Of a stretch of 64,000 nt of DNA, positions 57,691 to 64,000 are shown piece after piece (position 1 is the stretch's first letter; every line of letters begins with the position of its first letter). The stretch lies in NCBI GenBank assembly GCA_025060595.1, contig JANXBX010000003.1:138746-202745 (forward strand). The letters run 5' to 3'. Source of the stretch: Synergistota bacterium (lineage in GTDB: Bacteria; Synergistota; GBS-1). Made by a program: the position numbers and the translations under genes. The notes beneath the pieces are model-generated. The model did no database searches, was not told where the DNA came from, and saw only the letters and a program-made list of their open reading frames with translations.

Positions 57691-58488
57691 TCAACTCCTT
57701 ATCACATCCAAGCTAAAATCTAAAAGAGGAGCGTCTATAATAGCTCTTCCCACATCCACTATATCAGCACCAGCTTCTATAACATTCTCAATATCATCTG
57801 CTTTTACTCCACCACTAAAGGCAACCTTGACCCTCTCCTTAAAACCTCTTTCAAGAACTATCTTCTTAACACAAACTAAGTCTTTTAGCCTTCCCGTATC
57901 TACCATAAGTACTCCAGCACCTTCCCTTAAAGACTCGATAGCTTCCTCTTCCAGAGACGATACATCACCACGCAACTGAACAACTATCACCCTTCCCTTT
58001 ATTTCCTTTGCTTTTCTTATGGCAGGGGCTAAACCTCCAAACATACGAATATAATTTTTGTCTAAGTAGATAAACGGTTCCTCTAAAACCCTAATACCAG
58101 CACCTCCAATTTTTATAGCCTCTCTAAAATCCTGCCTTACCTCCAAAGGAACTTTCTTCCACGCTCCACAAACCACCCTTATTCTTCCACCCGCTAACTT
58201 AACCATAAGCGCACTTGCCGTAGCTATACCAGAAACTTTACCTATAAGTCCTAGAAGGCGCTCCTCTGCCATGGCTACCTGCCAAGCATCCCCTTTTCCA
58301 CAAAAAACCACATCCCCTCTTTTTATGGATACGCCATCTTCACTAATAAAATCAACATCTAGTCCTATTCTCTTTGCCTCCTCCAAAAGCCTCTTAACCC
58401 CAGCTAATATTCCTTCCTCCCTTGCCTCTATCTTAAAAATATAAAGCTTCCCCTTTAAAGGCTCAAATAATAAATCCCTTATATCCAT
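57691..58488 (-). CDS. QPRTase/ModD-like phosphoribosyltransferase-fold protein
   Basis: A 265-aa protein with the overall NadC/ModD pattern: an N-terminal open barrel (KLYIFKIEAREEGILAGV), LLGLIGKVSGIATASALMV (about 79-97), and a C-terminal barrel with VKVAFSGGVKADDIENVIEAG and IVDVGRAI. The usual RKTxPG substrate motif of quinolinate phosphoribosyltransferases is missing; the region reads CGAWKKVPLEVRQDF. A different pyridine or heterocyclic substrate, or a non-catalytic role, is possible. It is the first gene of the catabolic operon, behind a perfect consensus promoter. Confidence 0.75.
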   Translation of the reverse strand: MDIRDLLFEPLKGKLYIFKIEAREEGILAGVKRLLEEAKRIGLDVDFISEDGVSIKRGDVVFCGKGDAWQVAMAEERLLGLIGKVSGIATASALMVKLAGGRIRVVCGAWKKVPLEVRQDFREAIKIGGAGIRVLEEPFIYLDKNYIRMFGGLAPAIRKAKEIKGRVIVVQLRGDVSSLEEEAIESLREGAGVLMVDTGRLKDLVCVKKIVLERGFKERVKVAFSGGVKADDIENVIEAGADIVDVGRAIIDAPLLDFSLDVIRS

Positions 58489-58538
58489 ACTAATTTATTC
58501 GTTATTATAAAATGCCTTTCTACATTAACCTCAGAGTT

Positions 58539-58567
58539 ATTATAATTTCTAGCTTTCAAGCTGTCAA
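58539..58567 (-). promoter_or_regulatory. Consensus sigma-70 promoter of the catabolic operon
   Basis: On the minus strand TTGACA (58562-58567) and TATAAT (58539-58544) are separated by exactly 17 bases. The start would lie about 40-45 bases before the ModD-like ATG at 58488. The 144-base gap that holds it contains no gene. A promoter this strong implies a repressor, and the adjacent IclR gene is a candidate. Confidence 0.8.
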
Positions 58568-58632
58568 GAGACCCAAAACCCCAGTTTAAGAGATATACTT
58601 GAGCTATCAGTTCTTTAAGTAACAAACTCTCC

Positions 58633-59061
58633 TTACAACTTCAAATCTATTATAGCGCTTACACCAACACCCTGAACTCTCCTAAAGCGCTCTAAAGGAT
58701 TTTCAGAATCTATAGGGATTAAGACATCTATTCGCGCTTTACCTTGAAATGAAACCTCAAGTCTGGCAACAGCCTTCGTTTCATCAATCGCCTTAGCGGG
58801 ACCAGAAACCTGTGCAGCTCCTATATAGACACCGCTACCTACGCTAACTATAGGAACCACCTTTGTAGCATAATTATTCTTAACCCCTCGATTTAAGGTT
58901 ACCTCATTAATGAAAGAGTTAAGCGGTTCTGCCATGGTCTTAACAAGCAATCCTCCGCCAACCACACCTATAAGCTCTTTAAGTCCAACCGTATAAGCTA
59001 CTCCCGAGAAAAACAAGCTAAGAACTATTACAAATAACATAATCTTTTTTTTATCGAACAA
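58633..59061 (-). CDS. Small exported or membrane-anchored protein of unknown function
   Basis: 142 aa, not recognised. The start is a TTG nine bases after a strong GGGAGG site. A hydrophobic N-terminal helix (IMLFVIVLSLFFSGVAYTVG, about 7-26) suggests a signal peptide or anchor. The rest is glycine- and valine-rich and soluble, with GVGSGVYIGAAQVSGP-like strands (VGSGVYIGAAQVSGPAKAI) and a C-terminal RIDVLIPIDSENPLERF segment. It lies between the iclR terminator and the catabolic promoter, so it appears to be a single-gene unit. Confidence 0.7.
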   Translation of the reverse strand: MFDKKKIMLFVIVLSLFFSGVAYTVGLKELIGVVGGGLLVKTMAEPLNSFINEVTLNRGVKNNYATKVVPIVSVGSGVYIGAAQVSGPAKAIDETKAVARLEVSFQGKARIDVLIPIDSENPLERFRRVQGVGVSAIIDLKL

Positions 59062-59107
59062 GAGGACACACCTCCCTTACAAACAAGGACCACATAACTC
59101 AAAAATG

Positions 59108-59145
59108 AAAGATGGAGAAGCTTAAAAAGCTTGCTCTCCATCTTT
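59108..59145 (-). terminator. Terminator downstream of iclR
   Basis: An 11-bp perfect outer stem (59108-59118 with 59135-59145) plus an inner AGCTT/AAGCT stem is followed on the minus strand by CATTTTTG. It lies 30 bases after the iclR stop codon, in the 113-base gap before the small exported protein gene. Confidence 0.7.
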
Positions 59146-59174
59146 TAAAAGCAATGATACTTATTAATAAGGCT

Positions 59175-59954
59175 TTAACGATCCTTTTCTCCCCTATACC
59201 CAAGCTCCGCAGATATACCAGCGGCCGCACTTACCACCTTCTCCACAGCCTTTGCAAGCTTCTCCCCCCTTAAGCGGGAGGTAGGACCAGAAATACTCAT
59301 AGCTGCGCAAACCTTACCCGTGTAATCCCTTATAGGTGCAGCAACACACTTAAGCCCTTCCATAAACTCCTCATTATCAAACGCGTACCCTTGTTCTCGC
59401 ACCTTTGCAAGCTCAGCCTCTAAAACCTCTGGATCCGTTATAGTATTTTTAGTGAACCTCTTCAATCCCTTCTCAGCTATTATTCTCTTTCGTTCTTCAG
59501 CTGGCAGAAAAGCCAATAAAACCTTTCCTACACCTGTGCAATGAGCAGGAAGTCTTGCTCCAACGCGTGATGCTATTCTTATAGATTGCTGGCTTTCCCT
59601 CTTATCTATATAAAGAACTTCCCCCTTATCAAGTATCGTTAAATGAACGGTTTCCTCCATCTCCTCTACAAGCTTTTGAATATACGGAGCAGCTACATTT
59701 TTAACCTCTAACCTTAGCGCTACTATGTTACCAAGCTCGAAAAGCTTAAAACCAAGCCTGTATTTACCCGTAAAGGGAGACTGATCAATATAACCAAAAT
59801 CACAAAGAGTGGATATTAAACCATGAGCTGTACTCTTGGGCATCTTCATCTTCTCCGCTATTTCTCCCAGAGCCATCTCTCCAACATCTTTAGCCAATAT
59901 CTCAATTATTTTTAATGCTTTAGCTACCGATTTTATACGATGCTCCTTCTCCAT
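59175..59954 (-). CDS. IclR-family transcriptional regulator
   Basis: A 259-aa regulator. The N-terminal winged helix has IKSVAKALKIIEILAKDVGEMALGEIAEKMKMPKSTAHGLISTL (about 7-50). The C-terminal effector domain has LRLEVKNVAAPYIQKLVEEMEETVHLTIL and LPAHCTGVGKVLLAFL, ending with the ISGPTSRLRGEKL segment. It follows the ligase gene by 74 bases and probably controls that gene, the catabolic operon or both. IclR proteins often respond to aromatic or small carboxylic acids. Confidence 0.92.
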   Translation of the reverse strand: MEKEHRIKSVAKALKIIEILAKDVGEMALGEIAEKMKMPKSTAHGLISTLCDFGYIDQSPFTGKYRLGFKLFELGNIVALRLEVKNVAAPYIQKLVEEMEETVHLTILDKGEVLYIDKRESQQSIRIASRVGARLPAHCTGVGKVLLAFLPAEERKRIIAEKGLKRFTKNTITDPEVLEAELAKVREQGYAFDNEEFMEGLKCVAAPIRDYTGKVCAAMSISGPTSRLRGEKLAKAVEKVVSAAAGISAELGYRGEKDR

Positions 59955-60028
59955 GTCTTTATCTTAGTTAATTATACTATAAATCCTGCCTATCTTTCCA
60001 CCCATATATTAAAAAAATTTTATATCCT

Positions 60029-61270
60029 CTATCCGCTAATCAACCTCTTCGCCTTACCAGACGATCTCTCAAGGCTACCTGGAGGAAGTATGACAAGATC
60101 CACTGTAACTCCAAGCTTATCTTTAAGTGTCTTGGAAACGCGCTGAGTAAGCTCATCTACATCCCCCATAAAGCCGTTAGAAAGCTCACACCTTACCTCA
60201 AGTCTCTTTAAGTGCTTCTTTTCACCTACAACAAGCTGATAGTTTAAACTAAGCTCACTAAAGCCTCCTAATATAGACTCTATCTGCTTAGGAAAAACAT
60301 TAACACCACGAATTATAAGCATATCATCTGTTCTACCTTTTACCCTATCCATCTTCAGTCCAGAAAGCCCACATGCACAGCTTTTGTAAAAGAGTCTAGT
60401 TATATCTCTAGTCCTATATCTTATCATAGGTGTGGCCTCTCTATTCAAAGTAGTTATAACAAGCTCTCCTTCCTCTCCCATTGGGATAGGCTTTAAGGTT
60501 TCTGGATCTATAACTTCCATTATAAAATAATCTTCCCTTATGTGAAGACCATCTTTATAAGAACACTCGATAGCCACACCTGGTCCCCATATCTCACTTA
60601 AACCATAGCAATCAAGCGCAACCAAGCCCAATCCCCTTTCTATCTGAACCCTCATCTCCTCGCTCCAAGGCTCACCACCAAATATACCTAAGCGAAGCTT
60701 AAGCTGATCCGGTGAAATACCTTTCTCAGCCAACACCTCAGCAAGATAAAGAGCATAGCTTGGAGTAGAAGTAATAGCAGTTGTTCCAAGATCCATCATA
60801 AGCTCTATTTGTCTTTCCGTATAACCCCCTGAAGCTGGAATTACACAACATCCGATACGCTCAGCTCCATAGTGATAACCAAATGAACCGGTGAAGAGAC
60901 CATAGTTGTAAGATATTTGAAATATATCATCTTTTCTTAAACCAGCCACACGAAGGCACCAGGCCATAAGCTCAGCCCACTTATCAATATCTCCCTGGGT
61001 ATAACTAACAACTGTAGGCTTGCCCGTAGTCCCAGAAGAACAGTGAATTCTAATTACATCAACCACATCAACAGCAGTTACACCCCAAGGGTATCCTTTT
61101 CTAAGATCATCCTTGGTCATAAAGGGAAGATATCTAATATCTTCAAGGCTTGCTATATCCTCCGGTTTAATCCCGGCCTCATCCATCTTCTCACGATACC
61201 AAGGATAACCCAGATAAGCCCTTTTAACACTATCCTTTAAAGCTGCCAATTGATTATTAGCATCGATCAT
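60029..61270 (-). CDS. paaK: Phenylacetate-CoA ligase-like adenylate-forming enzyme
   Basis: A 413-aa ANL-superfamily ligase of the PaaK type. The P-loop is IHCSSGTTGKPTVVSYTQGD (about 74-93). DCYGLSEIWGPGVAIEC, MIRYRTRDITRLF, GRTDDMLIIRGVNVFPKQIES and a C-terminal lysine in SSGKAKRLI follow. It makes an acyl-CoA from an aryl- or other carboxylic acid with ATP. It has its own consensus promoter and a structured leader. Anaerobes often carry several PaaK-like genes for indole- or phenylacetates. The substrate here is unknown. Confidence 0.9.
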   Translation of the reverse strand: MIDANNQLAALKDSVKRAYLGYPWYREKMDEAGIKPEDIASLEDIRYLPFMTKDDLRKGYPWGVTAVDVVDVIRIHCSSGTTGKPTVVSYTQGDIDKWAELMAWCLRVAGLRKDDIFQISYNYGLFTGSFGYHYGAERIGCCVIPASGGYTERQIELMMDLGTTAITSTPSYALYLAEVLAEKGISPDQLKLRLGIFGGEPWSEEMRVQIERGLGLVALDCYGLSEIWGPGVAIECSYKDGLHIREDYFIMEVIDPETLKPIPMGEEGELVITTLNREATPMIRYRTRDITRLFYKSCACGLSGLKMDRVKGRTDDMLIIRGVNVFPKQIESILGGFSELSLNYQLVVGEKKHLKRLEVRCELSNGFMGDVDELTQRVSKTLKDKLGVTVDLVILPPGSLERSSGKAKRLISG

Positions 61271-61447
61271 CTTTAACCCTCCCGATATATAAAATTAAAC
61301 CGGGGGCTCCACCTATTCGATGGAGCCCCCGGCTCACTTTAAACCAAAACTTAAGGGCTTCCCCCTAAGGGGGCCTTAAAGCCGGAGACCCTATGAAGCT
61401 ATAATAATAAACATAATAGCACATCTTTAGCTTTCTCATGATATTCT
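61271..61447 (-). promoter_or_regulatory. Structured leader with terminator/antiterminator (possible riboswitch or attenuator)
   Basis: The leader runs from the promoter start to the ligase ATG. It holds an imperfect hairpin (61351-61379) with CCCCC/GGGGG and TTAAGG/CCTTAA stems. CUCCGGCU (61380-61387) can pair fully, with one wobble, with AGCCGGGG (61327-61334), which overlaps the 5' arm of the terminator (61300-61332). Two mutually exclusive folds are thus possible, a classical attenuation design. I do not recognise a known riboswitch class. Confidence 0.6.
61300..61332 (-). terminator. Intrinsic terminator in the ligase leader
   Basis: A perfect 12-bp GC-rich stem (arms 61300-61311 and 61321-61332) with a nine-base loop is followed on the minus strand by TTTAATTTT. 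It lies 30 bases before the ligase ATG and after a promoter. It may therefore act as an attenuator as well as closing the madM operon. Confidence 0.85.
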
Positions 61448-61453
61448 AGGCTA

Positions 61454-61483
61454 ATTATACATCTGCTTAAGAAAAAATGTCAA
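61454..61483 (-). promoter_or_regulatory. Consensus sigma-70 promoter upstream of the ligase leader
   Basis: On the minus strand TTGACA (61478-61483) is separated by 18 bases from TATAAT (61454-61459). It lies directly after the madM stop. The predicted start near 61447 gives a leader of about 177 bases. Confidence 0.75.
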
Positions 61484-61498
61484 TAAGCTTAAAACTAT

Positions 61499-62257
61499 TT
61501 AAAAGAATGCTTTAACGATTAAGAAACCAACGGATGGTATCAATAAGCACCCTAAGCCTGTATAGAAAGTGGCAGTCATGGCTCCATAAGGAACAAGCTT
61601 AGGATCGGTAGCTGCTAACCCCCCTGCTACACCACTAGTTGTTCCCATTATACCACCATAAACCATGGCTACGGTCGGATTATTCAATCCTATTTTGGGC
61701 GCTATAAAAGGCGTTAACATCATCGTTAAAACAGCCTTAACAACACCCGTAGCAATAGAAAGAGCTATAACATCAGAGCTTGCCTTCAATGCTGAACCGG
61801 TTACAGGCCCAACTATAAAGGTACAGGCCCCTCCACCTATGGTGGTTATAGAAACCGGGTCTTTAAAGCCAAGCAACACTGCAAATATACACCCTATAGC
61901 GAAGGAGAAAAATACTCCTACAAATAAAGATACAGTTCCGGGTAAACCGGCTTTCTTAAGATTTTCCCATTTAGCTCCATAGGCTGTAGAAATAATAGCG
62001 TAATCTCTAAGCATAGCACCACCAAGTAAAGCCATGCCTGAGAAAATTTTAACATCTGCTATACCGTTTTTTCCTCCAGTGTAAGCGCCACCTATATAAG
62101 CTAAAATTAAACCAAGCGTTATAGCTATGGAAGAGCTCAATCTCTTCTGACCAATCGATGTAGCTATCCTATCAGCTATAAGCATTAAAATAGCCACTAC
62201 TCCGAAAGCCGTAACCAAATTATTCCTAACAAGTACTCCCTCAAGTAAGCTTAACAT
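61499..62257 (-). CDS. madM: Malonate transporter subunit MadM
   Basis: A 252-aa protein with about eight hydrophobic helices and the size of MadM. Features include GGAMLRDYAIISTAYGA, TTIGGGACTFIVGPVTGSALKASSD (about 140-165) and MVYGGIMGTTSGVAGGLAATDPKLVPYGAMTATFYTGLGCLLIPS. MadL and MadM are thought to form a Na+/malonate symporter. It follows madL by 21 bases. It is the last gene before the terminator, so this looks like a malonate-use operon. Confidence 0.85.
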   Translation of the reverse strand: MLSLLEGVLVRNNLVTAFGVVAILMLIADRIATSIGQKRLSSSIAITLGLILAYIGGAYTGGKNGIADVKIFSGMALLGGAMLRDYAIISTAYGAKWENLKKAGLPGTVSLFVGVFFSFAIGCIFAVLLGFKDPVSITTIGGGACTFIVGPVTGSALKASSDVIALSIATGVVKAVLTMMLTPFIAPKIGLNNPTVAMVYGGIMGTTSGVAGGLAATDPKLVPYGAMTATFYTGLGCLLIPSVGFLIVKAFF

Positions 62258-62278
62258 CTTAAGTCATCCCCCCATAAC

Positions 62279-62647
62279 CTAACCTTGTTTAGACTTTCCA
62301 ATCTTAGATATAAGCGGAACGATGAAAAAGGAAAGTACAGTAGCTCCTCCACCAGCTAATAAAGCTGTCCATCCGCCTTTAACAGCAGCTACAACGTTTT
62401 GAATAGAAGCCATAGCGACTACTACAGGTATATAAAGAGCAGCTACGAATTCTATACCTTTCCCCACTCGCTCGGGCAATGGTTTACCTTTTATCTCTAA
62501 GTAGTTAGTAATAAAAACTAATAGAAGCATGGCAAAGCCAACCCCACCCACATCGCTGTTAAGTCCGAGCAGCTTACCTAGAGAATTGCCTATGAATAAT
62601 CCAACTACCATACACCCTGCTAGTATACCAAGCCCCAATATCTCCAT
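62279..62647 (-). CDS. madL: Malonate transporter subunit MadL
   Basis: A 122-aa small membrane protein with four hydrophobic helices. SLGKLLGLNSDVGGVGFAMLLLVFITNYLE (about 22-52) is the hallmark of MadL, and the C-terminal helix pair ends in a basic tail. It pairs with MadM, encoded just downstream. It starts 19 bases after the CoA-transferase gene. Confidence 0.85.
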   Translation of the reverse strand: MEILGLGILAGCMVVGLFIGNSLGKLLGLNSDVGGVGFAMLLLVFITNYLEIKGKPLPERVGKGIEFVAALYIPVVVAMASIQNVVAAVKGGWTALLAGGGATVLSFFIVPLISKIGKSKQG

Positions 62648-62666
62648 CTGTGCACCCCCTTTTAGA

Positions 62667-63884
62667 CTACTTTATTACTCCCTTTTCCTTCAGAACTAAT
62701 AAATCTTCCTCCTTAAGACCTAACACTTCTTTTAGTACCTCTTCTGTATGCTCGCCCAACTGAGGAGCCCTCATTCTAACCTCACCAGGCGTTTCAGAAA
62801 GCCTAAAAGGAGAGCCGACTATCCTTATCCTCCCGATCTTAGGTTGTTCAACCTCAACTATCATCTTTCTATAGCTTATCACAGGATCTGAAGCAACCTT
62901 ATCGATAGTATTAACTGGAGAGTAAGGTACTCCATACTCATCGAATATCTTAAACCAATCGCTCGCCTTCTTCTTCCTTATCTCTTCTTGAAGAATAGGT
63001 ATAAGCTCCGATCTATTCTTAGTCCTTAAAGGATTAGTTTTAAATCTCGGATCATCTATAAGATCCGGTCTTCCAATAGCGTTACAGAATTTAGCCCACA
63101 AGCTATCATTACCCACGGGGATCACGATCCACTCATCAGCAGCCTCGAAAGCCTGGAAAGGCGTTATGGTAGGATGAGCTGTACCCAAAGGCGTAGGAAT
63201 TTCGCCAGCAAGCGTGTAACGAACAATAGCGTTTTCCAATATATAAACTAAACCATCAACCATGGATACATCTATGCGCTGTCCCTTTCCTGTTCTATCC
63301 CTATACCACAAGGCAGCAAGAATAGCTATCGCAGCTTGATGCCCAGCTACTATATCTCCAACGGAAGTACCAACTCTACAGGGGGGGCCTCCCATAGGCC
63401 CAGTTATACTCATTAAACCGCTATAAGCCTGAGCGACCATATCATAAGCCGGTTTACCTTGAGCTCCTGGAGGAACATCATGTCCAAAACCAGATATGGA
63501 ACAGTAAATTATATCGGGCTTTATTTCCTTAAGCTTGTCGTAGGAAAAGCCCATTTTTTCCATGGTTCCAGGTCTGAAGTTCTCCACCACTACATCAGAT
63601 ATAGATATTAACTTCCTTAATATTTCTTTACCCTCTTCAGTCTTAAGGTTTAAACATACGCTCTTTTTATTTCTATTTATACTTATGAAATAGCCACTCT
63701 GCTGATTCCCATCTGAATCCTTAACGAAGGGACCAAATTGCCGAGAATCATCTCCGTCTGGAGGCTCAATTTTTATCACCTCCGCACCTAAATCAGCCAA
63801 GATCATAGTACAAAACGGACCAGCTAAAACGTGTGTTAAATCGAGCACTCTTATATCCTCTAAAGCTTTACCTCCCACCAACAT
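62667..63884 (-). CDS. Class III (CaiB/BaiF) CoA-transferase
   Basis: A 405-aa family III CoA-transferase. N-terminal RVLDLTHVLAGPFCTMILADLGAEVIKIEPP (about 12-42), SINRNKKSVCLNLKTEEG and PAYDMVAQAYSGLMSITG (about 145-162) with the catalytic Asp are standard. It moves CoA between carboxylic acids. In a cluster with MadLM and a decarboxylase beta subunit, malonyl-CoA/acetate exchange is an attractive role, but formyl-, succinyl- or crotonobetainyl-type activities cannot be excluded by sequence alone. It starts 29 bases after the partial gene at the window end. Confidence 0.88.
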   Translation of the reverse strand: MLVGGKALEDIRVLDLTHVLAGPFCTMILADLGAEVIKIEPPDGDDSRQFGPFVKDSDGNQQSGYFISINRNKKSVCLNLKTEEGKEILRKLISISDVVVENFRPGTMEKMGFSYDKLKEIKPDIIYCSISGFGHDVPPGAQGKPAYDMVAQAYSGLMSITGPMGGPPCRVGTSVGDIVAGHQAAIAILAALWYRDRTGKGQRIDVSMVDGLVYILENAIVRYTLAGEIPTPLGTAHPTITPFQAFEAADEWIVIPVGNDSLWAKFCNAIGRPDLIDDPRFKTNPLRTKNRSELIPILQEEIRKKKASDWFKIFDEYGVPYSPVNTIDKVASDPVISYRKMIVEVEQPKIGRIRIVGSPFRLSETPGEVRMRAPQLGEHTEEVLKEVLGLKEEDLLVLKEKGVIK

Positions 63885-63913
63885 AAACGTACACCCCCTT
63901 TATAACTATTCTT

Positions 63914-64000
63914 CTACCTAAGTACAGCCAGCATTACACCAGCTGCAACAGCAGTACCTATTACCCCAGCCACATTCGGACCCATAGCATGCATCAAAAC
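63914..64000 (-). CDS. Na+-pumping carboxybiotin decarboxylase beta subunit, C-terminal end only
   Basis: Reading the last 87 bases on the minus strand gives VLMHAMGPNVAGVIGTAVAA and then GVMLAVLR before a TAG at 63914-63916. The HAMGPNVAGVIG segment closely matches the C-terminus of oxaloacetate, methylmalonyl-CoA and glutaconyl-CoA decarboxylase beta subunits (OadB, MmdB, GcdB) and MadB of malonate decarboxylase. The gene runs off the window edge, so the substrate is not known. The downstream CoA-transferase and madLM genes make MadB attractive. Confidence 0.82.
   Translation of the reverse strand, partial: VLMHAMGPNVAGVIGTAVAAGVMLAVLR

Overview
The window comes from the chromosome of a moderately AT-rich, anaerobic, flagellated diderm bacterium. 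An outer membrane with LPS is indicated by lptB, an LptA/OstA-like gene and the heptose genes gmhA-hldE-hldD. The gene order, however, is Firmicutes-like: comFC-yvyF-flgM-flgN-flgK-flgL-fliW-csrA-flagellin, and mreBCD-mrdA-minCDE-rodA-radical SAM-DUF2344-rng. Heavy use of ATA and AGG/AGA codons and an archaeal-type Mre11-Rad50-NurA-HerA operon lean towards a thermophilic lineage such as Synergistota or a similar deep branch. The phylum cannot be fixed from this sequence. Every gene I can support lies on the minus strand, so transcription runs from 64000 down to 1.

Right end (64000-58600): the last codons of a Na+-pumping carboxybiotin decarboxylase beta subunit, a class III CoA-transferase and the malonate transporter pair madL-madM. 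A consensus promoter and a structured leader with an apparent attenuator come next, followed by a phenylacetate-CoA-ligase-like gene, an IclR regulator and a small exported protein.

Accessory catabolic block (58500-46000): a perfect consensus promoter drives a QPRTase/ModD-like gene, a MoCF-domain gene and the 2-oxopent-4-enoate hydratase / acylating acetaldehyde dehydrogenase / 4-hydroxy-2-oxovalerate aldolase trio. After these come a ferredoxin-BFD protein, a 488-aa LarA-like protein and a BenE-type transporter. A frameshifted flavin reductase, a creatinase-fold protein without metal ligands, larB, larC and an atypical crotonase follow. The LarA-like protein keeps the spacing of the nickel-pincer-nucleotide (NPN) residues (H190, K200, H216) but has no histidine at the position of the first catalytic base. 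With larB and larC close by, this suggests an undescribed NPN-dependent catabolic step. It is the best candidate for a novel system here.

Housekeeping blocks (46000-15000): comEA and a ComEC without its metallo-lactamase domain; recJ-apt-relA-dtd-MBL-radC; the shape and division cluster mreB to rng; the mre11-rad50-nurA-herA repair operon; an MBL hydrolase; prfB with a programmed +1 frameshift; lptA, lptB, a sugar-phosphate isomerase and metK.

Flagellar block (15650-7030): a late-flagellar operon ending in fliW, csrA and an 833-aa flagellin. The flagellin leader has a sigma-28 promoter, CsrA-type GGA sites and an inverted repeat that should mask the ribosome-binding site only in read-through transcripts.

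Left end (7000-1): a DUF2179 membrane protein, gmhA, hldE, an internally deleted hldD, rpsB (with its own promoter and leader), tsf, pyrH, frr and an HlyD-like adaptor. No stretch without a gene exceeds about 230 bases. The only gaps over 100 bases are 3673-3797, 9593-9708, 58489-58632, 59062-59174 and 61271-61498, and each is described below.
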